64,000 nt of DNA from Acytostelium subglobosum LB1 (Eukaryota; Evosea; Eumycetozoa; Acytosteliales; Acytosteliaceae): the NCBI RefSeq assembly GCF_000787575.1, contig NW_012236511.1, positions 248,001-312,000 of the forward strand, written 5' to 3'. Numbering within the stretch: position 1 is the first letter of the stretch; each line of letters opens with the position of its first letter. Shown here piece after piece: positions 33,858 to 46,614 of this stretch. The notes beneath the pieces were generated by a model. That model saw only the letters and a list, made by a program, of their open reading frames with translations, was not told the origin of the DNA and searched no databases. The translations under genes and the position numbers were made by a program.

Positions 33858-36800
33858 ATGAACGGAGATGGTAATCATCATACCATTTACCTAGCACCAA
33901 CTGCTCAGCCAGCAGTTGCTTCATCACCAATACCAAACATAATAGAGAGTATCGTCAACAACAACAACAATAGTAGTAAACAACAACAACAACCAACATG
34001 TATACCAATGGTTGTTATTGACACTGTTGAGAACAACAACAACTCAACAACAACAACAACAACTAGCGCAAGTGTCAAGATGTCGATGCAACAATCGATA
34101 AGTAGGACTTCAACACCACCTTTATGTGTATCCAATGTTATGAATGCATCGACTACAAGAACAGACATTGTGCTGCCTTTGGTGTACTGGGCCGGTGCGC
34201 CCACTCACATCGTCACAAGCATCCTCATCACTCCAGACAAGTCCACAGTGATCACAGGTTCACAGAATGGACACATTGTAATCTCATCAGTATCAATTGA
34301 ACAACAACTTCAACAGCAACAGCAACAACTACAACTTCAACAACAGCAGTTCACTCCACGAATATTTACATTGGGTCATAATGGAGTGGCCGTCACATGT
34401 TTGGCAATGTGTGAGGTTGAGGACCATGAGGCTGTGGTCAGCACAGGCGCAGACGGCTCATTGTGCGTATGGAACATCAGTGATGGATACTGTCTGATTG
34501 CATCGGTGCCAGCATTCCTCCCCTGCTCGCCCTCATGTATGGTGTCACTGCCACACAACAAGCGAATGGTGGCCATTGTTGGCAATGGAGCAAACAGCAT
34601 CTATCTCGTTGATGTACAGTCTTTGAAGGTATGGGATCATCCCTCTATCCCTCTCATCCCTCTTTCCTCCTCCTAACCAACATGTACTTGACGACAGATC
34701 GTGGCCACACTCAATGATCATATCGATTGGATCACAAGTTTATACTCGTGCACTACCTCTGAGGATGCGACACCATTGCTTCTCAGCGGGAGTCTGGACG
34801 GTACGATTAGATTCTGGTCACTGAACGAAGGAGAGTATGATTACTCATTGCAATCGATCATCCTGACACCTGGTGGCGAAGGCAACTGCGACCCCAACGA
34901 GGCACCTCTCTGCTTCGAGCTCTCGCCGGATGGTAAATCACTCCTCGTCATATCCAAGGCGCATTGGTCTGTAAGTCTATGCTCTTCATGCCCTCACTAT
35001 CAATCACTCATTCAATCATTTGATCACATAGATATTCTCAACATGTAACACTCACAAGTTGATGTCGATCAAGTGCCCTTCATCACATGGTTGGTTTGGA
35101 GGCAAGTTCATTGATGACTCGACGTTGGTATTGGCATGGACTCGCGATGGACGCTCATTCCTTTACAGGCTGGACCAGTCCTATGCATGTCTCAAGACCT
35201 TCTCAATGGGCTATCCAATGCCCTTGGACGGCACATCACCAATCATCATTCAAACACAAACAGACAACATCTTGGCCAGCTCCTACACATTCGACAAAGA
35301 CATGGAACTATCCCATCTATCATCAGAGTATGTTGTTGTTGACATGCGGACGGTCCAGTGTACTCACTCAATCACTAACTTAATCAATCGATCAATCAAT
35401 CAGAGCTGCACCACCAACACTATTGATGTGCTTTGATAAGCAACAAGAGTACTCATCGGATAACATTACAAACAAGATTGGTGCTGCAATGTGTTGGGCA
35501 AACATATTCTTGACTGCTGATGTGTTTGGTCAGGTGCGTATATGGGTCATTCCACTCGATAGCAAAGCAACTGGACGCACACCAATATGTCCACCAACAT
35601 TGGTTGGCAACATAGCAGATGGCTGGCGAGTATCCGACATTAACGAGCCAACAGTCACAGCGTCACTAGTCATCGAGGACATGATGTTACTCATCAGAGG
35701 ATACGGTATGTTCGCGTCCGTCCACTCAACACTCACCCGATCACTAACTAACTATCGAATCCAGACGATGGCAGTATAAGTACATCTAAACTTCCAATGG
35801 ACAATCAAACAAAGTTCTATCCAGGATCACATATTGGACGCGTCAATTGTTTGATGTGCTCACCTAGTAGTACGAAGCGACATCTTTTCACAGCATCCAA
35901 TGATACAACAATCAAGGTTTGGGATCTGTCCACATTCCGCTTATTACACACATTCTCTCATCACACTGGTCCAGTCACCTCAATCTTCATACTACCACAG
36001 CCCAAGAAGAACACCCTTATCTCTGTATCCGAGGACAAGTCAATTGGAATGTACAGTATGGATGACTTACAATGGTATGTTCTTTCGCTCACACGCTCAA
36101 TCAATCAATCAATCATTAACTGACGTGCTCACTCACTCATAGCAAACACATATATGGCGTCCATTCACTCACGATCACTGGAGTGTATTGGAGACCTGAG
36201 CAAGGATACTTCATCGTGGAGACTATTGATGGTTCGGTATCGGTATGGGTGATTGCTTCGGGCGAGCTTGAAGGACGCGCCAAGGGAAAAATGGCAAGAG
36301 ACATCATTGAGAACGCCATCCCACTGAGTAGCTCGACAACTCACCTTGACGATCACTTCTTTGACGACTTCACCGAGCCAACTCAATCATTCGCATTCAC
36401 ACAAAAAGATGGTAAGTCCAGCCAGCCTATCATGCCGTCGCGACACAGCAATCACACTAACATCCACGCCATGAACAGAACCACCTATCCAGACTATCTT
36501 TTTAAACATCAATGTGATCTCTGAAGAGATCATCAAGTACACCGATATGCACGTCAAGTACAACTCATCATTCTCGGCTGTGGACGCTTCCCCGTCCACC
36601 GCGACAACATCGCCCATCTCCTTTGTTCAAGAGGAGCTCAATCAACTGGTGTCAATGTTCTCATATCTGATACCATGGGGCGTCAGCGCCAAGCTTGACG
36701 CCGTCTACGCAAACGACGTCCATCTGGCGCCCCCCGAACCACGCTTCTCATTCGGCCTGCTTGGCGAGGGCGGCAACCTCAGCTTCCTGACGCCCAAGGC

Positions 36801-38520
36801 CGCACGCATGCATGCCGCACTCCAATGCTCCGACTTCCTCACATCACAGATCACACTGGCCGCCGTGGCCATGAGCAGGACGATACTGCGCGTGGGTGGC
36901 ATGGAGACTATATGCGGACAGCTCTTAACATCGTACTGTGTGGACATACCCGACTCGCTCACATCATACATCTATCCTGACCTGTCCTACCTGGCGTCCT
37001 TCTGTTTGAACAGCACCGACGACATCATGTTCTCAGCGCGTACCATATTCAAGGTTAGTGTAGAGCGCATGCCAATCGAGCAACTACATGGTCTCATTGA
37101 TTATTATACAATACTATGTATGTACCTCATTCAATCAACACCACAACACATACTCACTCATATCTAATCACTTAGCCAATTGTGGATCACTTGGTATCTA
37201 TGAGAGAGACAGGATAATCATAGTCTTGGCCAAGATTATATCACATCGAAAGGAAGACCTACATCCAAAGTATGTAATTGATCACACCTTGGAATGATGA
37301 TCACACTGCTGACTCCTCAACCAACAACAACCAAAGCTTATCACTTAGGATTGGACAGGAACTACTTGCCCTGGTATTTGGAAACAAGGATCATCCAGTG
37401 TATTCAGCTGCCGTTGAATTGATTGGCAAGGGTTTCAAACTGTGGCGTGATGGTAAGTGATTCGTTGGATGATTGATTGGACTGGCCATGCCAAGATGTA
37501 GTACTCACACGCACATTCATACATCTGGAACAGGCATCAGGGACCAGGTCCCTCATCTCATCAAGTGTCTATTCACTCTGTCAATGCAGAATGATCTACT
37601 CTCAAACATTGCCACCAACTCTATTTTACTCATTGGATCACATGATACAATAGTATGTTTGAATGATTGATTGATCCATGACCATGGACGACCTACTGAC
37701 TCCATTCCACTCCCCACTCCAGCGCTTCATTCAAACTATTGGCGATGAGATAGCACATCATGAAGCACAGGCGATATCCAGCACTGTCCAAGCGATCATA
37801 TTGATTGGATTGTTGATCAAGAACAACGCCAACTCAGTCCTTCCATTCTTGCCAAATGTATTGGACTGCATTCTCAAGAGTCTAGATCAACACATGCCAG
37901 CGATACGCGAGGCATGTCTACGACACACCACATCAGTGTTGCATCTAATGGTGCAGCGATACCCCATGATGTCCTATCACAACGAATCGCAACGACTACT
38001 ACTTGGCACAATGGATGGCGCCATCGTCATGTACGATCTCAAATCTGCAACGATATGCAATCGACTTGATGGACATGAGCGAGCACACATCACGGCACTA
38101 TCATTCAATGACAATGGCAAAGAGTTTGCCTCATTCAGTTCCAAAGATTGCACACTCAAGATCTTCCAGACCAACAGCAGCTTCTTTGGTCTACTCGGCT
38201 CCCAACTCATCTGTACAAAGACTGTCAAGATACCAATGGATGAGGTTGCATCTAGGTCATCGTCATCGTCATTGTCCGCATCATTGCCATCATCTTCGTC
38301 CTCATCCTCCTCCAATACCCCCAATACCTCAGCAGCATCTTCAACATTATCATTATCATCATCATTATCCTCAACGACATCTGCGTCCTCTAGAAGACTT
38401 AGAGTTGAGAACACAAGAGTTCAATGGGTGACACCAATGCAGTTGTTACTCAAGACTGATTCCAACAGCTTCACACTAGACATTACAAGTAATGGTGTAA
38501 GTTGTAGCATTGTACATTAA
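33858..38520 (+). CDS. wdr7: WDR7 / rabconnectin-3 beta homologue
   Basis: Eleven exons (33858-34628, 34698-34970, 35059-35357, 35404-35705, 35765-36074, 36143-36411, 36479-37117, 37176-37269, 37349-37452, 37534-37652, 37723-38520) give 1,325 residues. A low-complexity N-terminus is followed by WD40 repeats (VSTGADGSLCVWNIS, LLSGSLDGTIRFWSL, FTASNDTTIKVWDL), the segment ITGVYWRPEQGYFIVETIDG, a helical central part, and C-terminal WD blades (LLLGTMDGAIVMYDL, FASFSSKDCTLKIF). This order is typical of WDR7, which with DMXL (rabconnectin-3 alpha) assembles and activates the V-ATPase on endosomes and other acidic organelles. Exon 9 could start earlier at 37337, which stays in frame and adds four residues. 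The last exon may lack a further small exon because GTAAGT occurs near its end. Confidence 0.88.
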
Positions 38521-38806
38521 CTTAATACACTTTATCTTTATCTTCGTTCATTCTTGTCCTTCATTGATGCGAATGACCCTTCATCCACACATTTTTTGTT
38601 AATTTTTTGTTTGAAACAAGATTGTTGGGGACCTTGCGAGTTGACGAAAACGAAGCTTTTGAGCATTGTTTTGCTCAACTCTCATTCATTCATTGACATC
38701 ATTCATTCATTCCCATCATTTTATATACTTATACATATATATATATATTATATTTATTAATCTTACGTATTATTAATAATAAGATTGATTAAATATATAT
38801 AGAACC
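38521..38806. promoter_or_regulatory. Spacer before CK2 alpha gene
   Basis: Short AT-rich spacer with CATT repeats and a TATATATATATA run at about 38733-38752, probably the 3' end of WDR7 and the promoter of CK2 alpha. No coding frame seen. Confidence 0.5.
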
Positions 38807-40095
38807 ATGGCAACACCTATGGTAACGAATTCTTCAAAGAGACATAAGAATAGAATATTGAGAAACAAGGCCAGAATATACTGCGATGTAAACTATAACA
38901 AACCAAAGGACTACTGGAACTATGAAGCACTCAATGTAGAATGGGGGTATGAATCAATCAATCAATCAAGAATGAATGAATGATCGCATGAATGACAGGT
39001 TCACTGACTCACTCAATCATCACTCAAACATCACTCAAACATAACATAACAGATCACAAGATGACTTTGAAGTAGTTAGAAAGATTGGACGTGGAAAGTA
39101 CTCAGAGGTGTTCGAGGGTGCACATGCAAAGACTAATGAGAAGTGCGTTATTAAGGTGTTGAAGCCTGTGAAGAAGAAGAAGATCAAGAGAGAGATTAAG
39201 ATCTTGCAGAACTTGTGTGGAGGACCGAATATCATCACGCTGTTGGACGTGGTGCGCGATCCCCAGTCAAAGACACCGTCTTTGATCTTTGAATACATCA
39301 ACAACACCGACTTTAAGCATCTGGCGCCCACGCTCACCGACTTTGACGTGCGCTTCTACATCCTGGAGCTGCTGCGCGCACTCGATTTCTGCCACTCCAA
39401 TGGCGTCATGCACAGAGACGTCAAGCCGAGCAACGTCATGGTCGATCATCAGAAGCGCAAGCTCTACCTCATCGACTGGGGTCTGGCCGAGTTCTACCAC
39501 CCCAACCAGGACTACAACGTTCGTGTTGCCTCGCGTCCCTACAAGGGACCAGAGCTCCTCGTCGACATGGAGGACTACGATTATAGTTTAGATATGTGGA
39601 GTCTTGGATGTATGTTTGCTGGAATCGTATGTATCATTCAATCATTCAATCATTCAATCAATCAATCGACTGACCATCAATCACACACACGCCACATAAT
39701 CAGCTGTTTGGACGCGACCCATTCTTCCACGGACATGACAACATCGATCAATTGGTCAAGATCGTCAAGATATTAGGTACAGAGGAGTTCTATCGTTACC
39801 TTGATAAATATGGAATCGTCATCGATAACTCTCTTCAGAACATCCTCGGCAAGTATGTGTGATTGGAACTATTCCAGCCTCAGCCCCAGCCCCGACTGAC
39901 TCACCATTCAATCAATCAATCAAACAAACTAGACATCCAAAGAAGCCTTGGGCAAGATTCGTTACAAGCGATAACCAGAGCCTGGCTGTTCCAGAGGCAA
40001 TTGATTTCTTGGACAAGTTACTGCGCTACGATCCAGCTGAGAGACTGACGACAAAGGAGGCCATGGAACATCCATATTTCAAACTTTTGTTATAG
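38807..40095 (+). CDS. csnk2a1: Casein kinase II catalytic subunit alpha
   Basis: Four exons (38807-38946, 39053-39626, 39704-39852, 39933-40095) give 341 residues, the usual CK2 alpha length. Recognisable parts: [20 protein letters not shown], the Gly loop [17 protein letters not shown]-like [18 protein letters not shown] with the CK2-specific Lys cluster, catalytic [12 protein letters not shown], the DWG variant of DFG ([12 protein letters not shown]), activation segment [17 protein letters not shown] and [20 protein letters not shown]. The enzyme is a constitutively active acidophilic Ser/Thr kinase forming a tetramer with CK2 beta in nucleus and cytosol. Every exon join reproduces the conserved sequence exactly, so the model is secure. 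Confidence 0.96.
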
Positions 40096-41697
40096 ACCAT
40101 CCATCAATCAACAAACAAACAAACAAACATAGATAGAATGAATGAATGAATGAATGGAGCGTCGACATTGCCATCCAGTCAGCCAGCCATCCATCCAGCC
40201 TTCATCAACGTTCGCGAACATACACACAACTACACACATCACAAGATACTTCACGTTGGGCGATTAAATATATCGGTCTACCTTTCCATTGCACGTAGGT
40301 GTGATTGGATAGAGTCACGACAATGGATGGCGATTGATCCGCCTCCCTCATCATCATCATCACCACATCACACATTCATTCATTCGTCCACACTCCTCTT
40401 TCATTCTTTAATCTCTTTATCTCATCAGGTCCTGATCCTATTACGAATTGGAGTTGTTCGAATCAATCAACCAATCACATGCTATTACTTAGATTATCCA
40501 TGCAAGCAATAAAGTATCCATCCAGTGAAAGGTCCAACATCGGATTCAACTACATGTCGATTCGAATGATTGATTGATTGAATGGGCGACCAGTACATCG
40601 TCATCCATCACTGCCCGCCAATCAACGCAACTTTCAGGATGTTGGCTGCTATCTAGACAGCAGGAAGTGGAAGTATACATGTGATCATGATCGACCAGAC
40701 GCGTGGAGGTCTCCACACATTCACATGGAGCTGTCCACCTCCACGGACGACGTGCATAAATCTTCCAATCACGTCCACCAATCAAGTGATCCGGATGTTT
40801 GATTGTCTGTTTGTCGTATATCTTTGTGATGTTGCTTGTGATCAAGTAGAGACCTTCTTGTTGTCTGACAACAATCCTTTTGTTTGGGTTTTGGCCTTTG
40901 CAGGATCATCTCCAAGTGAATGGTCACTACCTCTTTCCATCAGTGTTTTCCCCCACACACTCGCACACACACACACAAGATCAATCACTCATCACTCTCA
41001 ATTCAATCACTGAATGATAACCAAGGTTATTACACACACTTCCTACAACATACATACATACATACCAACATACATCCAGACAAGTGTGATACATCTTTCA
41101 CCTGCCCACTTAGAGATAAATAAGAAATCACTAAACATCAGGCAGGTCAGCTAATCATCTTTGGGCCACTACCACACACTTGTGATTGTCGCTTAAACCG
41201 TGTTGTCAATCAAGTAGGCACTCGAGTGTGTGAGTGATCGATCACCCCTTTGTTCGACTCTCGGGTTGGTGGTGGGCCTAGATAGGTCAGGCCACCTGAT
41301 GGGGCGGGAGGTGGACCAATGGTACACCGTGCCTGCCGTTGAGTAGAAGGACATTCTGCGCGCGCCCATTAATAGATACATGTAACAGTGTGGGCCATGT
41401 ATAAGACTTGCGTTTAAGTCCTATTTGTACCAACATACGTATATATCTTATATTTATCTATTTATATCTTCTAAAGTAGGTGCGATAGTGAGTGAGTGAG
41501 GGTGTCGGGTAGGTCTGCCTTGTGAACATCTCTCTTAAGGTAATACCTCTATATAAGGACAGAGTCTTTCCTGTCGTTTTGGACATCAATCAAGTAGTTA
41601 ATCAACAAACAAACAACCAATCAAACATATTCAAACATTCAAACATTCAAACAATCAATCACATACTTATCTTCACCAATCAATCCTTCCGATAATA
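40096..41697. other. Intergenic region, no supported gene
   Basis: About 1.6 kb. Short frames exist (for example 40578-40802 forward, with a Cys/His/Asp-rich segment beginning QDVGCYLDSRKWKYTCDHDR), but I cannot connect them to exons or a family. CACA and TACA microsatellites occur near 40965-41070, and the last 200 bp are rich in AAACATTCAAACA repeats before the matrix protein gene. Confidence 0.5.
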
Positions 41698-42892
41698 ATG
41701 TTTACCACTACCATCTTAATAATAATATGTCTATCCACCAGCTTGGTATCAATCACAAACTGTATGTAATGCCCGTACATATTAACTATCTGATCAGCTG
41801 ATTAATTGTTTCCTTTTTTGGTAATGATCAGCTGATCAGCAAATTTTCGGGATCATCCATAACTAACTCTTGTCCAAACGTTCTATCTTCTTTGTTCTCT
41901 CTTTCCTAGGTCAACTTGGAGGTATTGGCGGACTGATAGGAGGAGGAGGCTCCTCACCTTATAATCCATGTGCCTCTTGCAACAGCCACGACAAGTGTTA
42001 CTCCGATGTTTGTTCAATGTCCTCAGGATGTTTCCATAATCCAGTTGGTTGTGATGATAATAATATCTGTACGATTGACTCGTGCCATCCAGACACTGGA
42101 TGCATTCACACCCCAGTCAACTGCGGCCCATCGACCAACGGTACTCTGGACTACTGCGACACCAAGCTGGGCTGCCTGCACGTACCATACATCTGCTCCA
42201 ACGAATCCACCTGCGACACCAACAACACCAGCCAATGCGTCGATCAGTTCATCAAGGATGGCAAGTGCTGCCAGTCCCCCAAGTCCTGCAACGACTACAA
42301 CGCCTGCACGGCAGATGGCTGCCACCCAACCACCGGTTGCACACACACCAACATCACATGCAACGACAACAACCCTTGCACCGCCGACTCATGCTCGCCC
42401 ACCTCAGGTTGCGTCTACACCCCAATCAGCTGTGACGACAACAACAAGTGCACACTGGATAGTTGCAGTGCAACCACCGGCAACTGCGTCCACACTCCAG
42501 TCAACTGCAACGACGGCAATTCCAACACAATCGACACCTGCCAGCCCAACATTGGCTGCATCAATCGCCGCGTAAACTCTTGCAATGACAGCAACGCCTG
42601 CACTGTCGACACGCTCAACATCGCCACAGGACAATGCTCATACGCACCAAAGCAGTGTCCAGCCAGCACATTCTGCACTCAGTACGTGTGCAACCCAGTG
42701 TCTGGCTGCCAGGTCGTCACACCAAACTGCGACGATGGCAACCCCTGCACGACCGACGTCTGCGACTCCTCCAGCATGTCCTGCAAGCACATCCCAAAGA
42801 GCTGTTTCGATAACAACCGATGCACATCCGACACGTGCAATACATCTACTGGTCAATGTGTCTACAGCCCAATATCCAACTGTACTCTATAA
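41698..42892 (+). CDS. Secreted protein of Dictyostelium CTDC cysteine repeats
   Basis: Two exons (41698-41761, 41910-42892) give 348 residues. Exon 1 encodes a signal peptide (MFTTTILIIICLSTSLVSIT). After a Gly-rich spacer come about eleven repeats of roughly 24 residues with the pattern CDDNNxCTxDSCxxxxGCxHTPxxC, the Dicty_CTDC repeat found in ecmA/ecmB-type extracellular matrix proteins of stalk and slug sheath. No membrane anchor or GPI signal is visible at the C-terminus, so it is probably a secreted matrix or sheath component. Compared with ecmA and ecmB it is short. The 148-nt intron carries two related TGATCAGCTGAT palindromes. Exons are GC-rich and use preferred codons, suggesting strong stage-specific expression. 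Confidence 0.9.
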
Positions 42893-43234
42893 CATACATA
42901 GCATTGATTGAAAGACCAACCGAACGACATCCAGGTCACGCAGGTGACCATAGCCACACCGATTACCTTACTACTACTACTTATATACCACTACTTCTTT
43001 GTATCTCCAACCTTTTTGTACGACCGCCACCGATTACATCGCTTGTCCACCGCCAAGCCAACCAAGCTGGTGATGAATGGACCAAGCATGGGCATATTCG
43101 GAAGACCAAATATGCTAATCCAATCAATAAACATCATCCTGAGCTTTAATCAAATGATCGATTGTTGAATGAATGAATGATTATCCTGTACATGGTGGTC
43201 GACTTGGCTTCAACCTTGGCCTCAGTCCTGCTGC

Positions 43235-44382
43235 TTAGAGAGGCTGATAGCTGTATCTACTTCTTCTTCGGTCGCGATAGCACTTGACCAAGACGTAGAT
43301 GAGGAAGATTGAGATGGCCACGAATATCAATGAGAAGATGACGATCAACGCGATGATTGATGGCGATAGACCGTTGTTCTGATTTGGGAATGAGAGCACC
43401 TCGTAGTAGGGCGATCGACCGCCATCGCTCGTGATGTTGAGGTAGTAGGTGGCGGACGCTGAGAACTCCACAGTGGAGAAGCCACCAGATATCGCATTGT
43501 TGCTGCCAAGTATATAGTATTGAGCGTTGGTGTCGAAGTTGCCTGTGGACATTAGGTACAGCCATCCATCAAGTGTAAGATGGCCATCAACAAAGATGGG
43601 CGGCTTGGCAGGGATGCGCTGCAGGTCCGTCTCAATCATCAGGTCGACGCCAGGCGTCAACAAGAGGTCACCGCCAATGGTCAGTGTGCTATGGGACACG
43701 GACAGTCGCTGGAGGTGTGTGGCATTGACCTCGCCAAAGTATGCGTTGGGCGACTCGATCGTTACATATCCCTGGGATTGCACAAATGACGAGGTGATCT
43801 GTGGCGCGCGAAGATAGCTCAGCGACTTGACGCCGGCCACCAACGTACCGATGACCAACGGCGAGTTGATGTCGAACGATAGTGCAGACTGTTGTCCAAG
43901 AACATAGTCCGTGACATATGCCGACGAGTAGCCATCATTGATCGTAAGGTTGGAGTAGTCGCGTATGAACACTGTGGATGTTACCGTCATGTAGTTGAAC
44001 AGTACATTTCCACCAATGTCAATGTTTGACAATATAGTCTGTTCGGAGCAGTATATATACTGTAAAGGATCCGATGTCTTGAAACGCAGTAATACATTAG
44101 AGTTATTTGTTGGTGCTGTCGAGTTTAGCCAATTCAATGCATTGTTAAAGTCACAACCAGGTAGTTCTTGACAACTTATAGAGTCATTGAATATATAAGA
44201 ATCTTTATAATATTAAAGGCGAGGTCAGTAAGCGATTGATTGACTAATTGATTGATTGACATACTTGGAAAGAATGGCTGTGGTCCATCTGCCTCTACAT
44301 CCTCTTCAATGTTAGCATGTGTTGGATGATGTGCAATGCACACCAACAGAGTCAATGTGATGACAACAAGTCTCATCATCAT
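43235..44382 (-). CDS. Single-pass surface protein of unknown function
   Basis: Two exons on the reverse strand (44382-44265, 44202-43235) give 361 residues. Exon 1 is a signal peptide (MMMRLVVITLTLLVCIAHHP). The ectodomain has few cysteines, several N-glycosylation sites (NST, NLT, NAT, NIT) and a repeating beta-rich pattern (SNIDIGGNVLFNYMTVTST, LSVSHSTLTIGGDLLLTPG) that suggests a beta-helix or beta-solenoid. A membrane helix (SIIALIVIFSLIFVAISIFL) is followed by a short basic cytoplasmic tail ending YSYQPL. It belongs to the dictyostelid class of cell-surface proteins with solenoid ectodomains. Ligand or function unknown. The exon join restores an Asn codon in phase. Confidence 0.75.
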
Positions 44383-44609
44383 TATAAGTTATATATATCT
44401 TTATATAATGTAGTAGTATAAGTATGGCATCAATGCAATGTTTACAACAATGTGAGATTGTTTTGTATTTTGAACCAGAACACGACCTTTCTTGCTTCTC
44501 AAGGTGGAGGGCCAAAGATATTTCTCTTTCTCATAATTCATGAATAATCTCTCTCTCAAACACATTCATTCATTCATTCATTCACTCACGTAGTAACATT
44601 TATTTGTTA

Positions 44610-46113
44610 TTAGTTGTTTCTGGTTCTTCTTCTTCTGACGATGACTACAGCCAACACTGCAACAATTATAGCAACTCCGGCGACGACTCCAATGACAATA
44701 CCAACGATGGCACCAGTGCTGAGATCCTTTGACTTGCAAATGTCAGAGTGATCACCGTATACCGAACATCTACTCTCGATTTTGCAGTTCATCAAGTTGA
44801 CTCCAGCATTATTGACAACATTGTTGAATGTTATGCTTCCTCCACTGCACTGGATGAGACTGCTGTCTGGCGTGGGCAATGTGCTGTTCGAACTGGTCAC
44901 ACGGTTCTTGTCAAAGACAACATTGGTGAGTGTGACCTTGCTGGATGACAGTTCAACGACAAACGAGTCAACCAAAGTGTTGCCAGACAATGTACTGTTG
45001 ATCATTGTTGCATTCTTGCTGTTGTAGAGAGCCACAAGTCTACCGTCATTGCGTACGGTATTGTTTGTAACTGTCATGCGCTCAATGTACGCGGGTCCAC
45101 GGCTACTCACAACAAATGACGCGTTGATGTTGCCGTCAAAGATTGAATCGGTCAGGTGAAGCTGAGACAAAAAGTTGCTCACAATGGCGGTGTTGTGGTA
45201 GCTGTACCTGGGATCAACTCTGGCGACGTTCTGGTTGAATGTGCAATTGGTGATGATTGTTTGGTTGTTGGAGTCAGATCCCTTCACACTGATCATTTCT
45301 TCGTCAAAGGTGTTGTTGGTGAAGGTTGAGCCTGTGATCAATGTGTGGGCAGTGTTGGTCAAGATTATTGTGTTGACAATGTTGTTGGTGAACTTAACAT
45401 TGTTGATAGTGACATCATAAAAGAGAGTCCAAACAATTCCTCCCAGGATTGTTGCGGATAAGTTATGATTGGAGATCTCTCCACCATTCATGATAAGTGA
45501 TGGCCTTGAAATATTGGATGACGGTAGATTTTCATACGTGGTCATCATGATTGGAGTGTAATAGACCGATGGAGTCACACTGGTGAACGAGACATTGTTG
45601 AGTTCCACAGACAGGCCATATCCATTCGATCGGACGGACACATCGATCAACTTGATATTGTTGATCTTGACATTGGTGATGCAGTTTGGATAAGTTGCCA
45701 TTCCATCAACAAATAAAATATTGGGTGATGCGCTGAAGTCCATGACCACGTCATATTTGGATGATGATGGTAGTGTTGAAGGTTCAAAGGTAATGTTGGT
45801 GCAGGGAATGGGGACTCGGGCATTTCCAAAAGTATCATTGATAAGATGAAGTGGCAAGTATGTGCCTGGATTCATTATAATACGGAGTGATGTGATGTTG
45901 GAGTTGAGTGAAACAAGGTAGTTGAAAGATTGGATTGTTGCGGTGATGTTTGGACAAGCCAAGTTAGTCGATGATTCCAATCCACATACTAGCGATGTAT
46001 TAGTTGATAATGGATCAACATATAATATTGTTGGGGTGGTAGTTGATTGACAATAATTTATATATAAAGTACAAACAAATAAAGTTATATAATATTTGAT
46101 TATTTTTAATCAT
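44610..46113 (-). CDS. Beta-helix surface protein with C-terminal membrane anchor
   Basis: A long reverse-strand frame, open from about 46105 to the stop at 44610. The ectodomain of about 430 residues shows right-handed parallel beta-helix turns (pectin-lyase type) with many Asn sites: TNIKFTNNIVNTIILTNTA, GSTFTNNTFDEEMISVKG, NATMINSTLSGNTLVDSF. A membrane helix (AIVGIVIGVVAGVAIIVAVL) and tail RRRRTRNN follow. The natural start is ATG 46113-46111, which would give a signal peptide (MIK, then YYITLFVCTLYINYCQS) only if one base is dropped from the A5 run at 46102-46107. I infer a one-base homopolymer error. It lies next to another solenoid-like surface protein, so the two may form a small cluster. 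Function unknown; adhesion or recognition is possible. Confidence 0.75.
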
Positions 46114-46385
46114 TTTTGAAGATTAGAATATATATATATATTTATATTAATAGTTATAATTATTATTTGATTAAATGATCTTACTAAAACCACTCGAGTG
46201 AATATTTATATCAGAAATCTATCACTGTCCGGGAAATAATATATTAAGCAACATATGGGAGATACCTTTTACATTACTTTTTCGGAAATATTGATAAGTC
46301 CAAAAGTAACCGATACTTGACACATCTCTATTTTTCCTGGGTGTCAGGTACCGCGCACTAACTTGTGTCAGATCAGAAAGCACTG

Positions 46386-46419
46386 ACACCCACCTGAGGT
46401 AACACCCACCTGAGGTAAC
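46386..46419. repeat. 16-bp direct repeat x2
   Basis: ACACCCACCTGAGGTA occurs twice head to tail. Confidence 0.85.
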
Positions 46420-46517
46420 AAGAGTTTCGGGGGGTAATTTCCGTGGGTAGCCAGCTTCACCTGTTCGAGACCCTTGGCGTAGCAGTTAGTTATTATTTTG
46501 ATTTTTGCGAATTAAGT

Positions 46518-46573
46518 GTGTGAGGGTATGTCTGTGAGGGTATGTCTGTGAGGGTACGTCTGTGAGGGTATGA
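46518..46573. repeat. 14-bp tandem repeat x4
   Basis: TGTGAGGGTATGTC occurs four times with one C substitution and a changed last unit. Confidence 0.9.
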
Positions 46574-46614
46574 TGTCTCTTATGTGTATCTATGATTGTT
46601 ATTTATTGGTTATG

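Larger units (their letters stand above)
46114..46614. other. AT-rich spacer with tandem repeats
   Basis: About 500 bp. The first part is AT-rich; the second contains two copies of ACACCCACCTGAGGTA (46385-46416) and four copies of TGTGAGGGTATGTC (46518-46573). No coding frame is seen. It directly follows the protease fragment and may be the end of a mobile element. Confidence 0.6.

Noticed and set aside
40578-40802. Frame with a Cys/His/Asp-rich segment that looked like a zinc or nuclease fragment
   Set aside because: Only about 70 codons, no start context, no adjoining exon, and no recognisable motif beyond a few Cys and His residues.
41220-41300. GTTCGACTC box that could be the T loop of a tRNA
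   Set aside because: Flanking bases do not form T-stem, acceptor stem or anticodon arm; same for GTTCGAGACCC near 46463. No tRNA could be folded.
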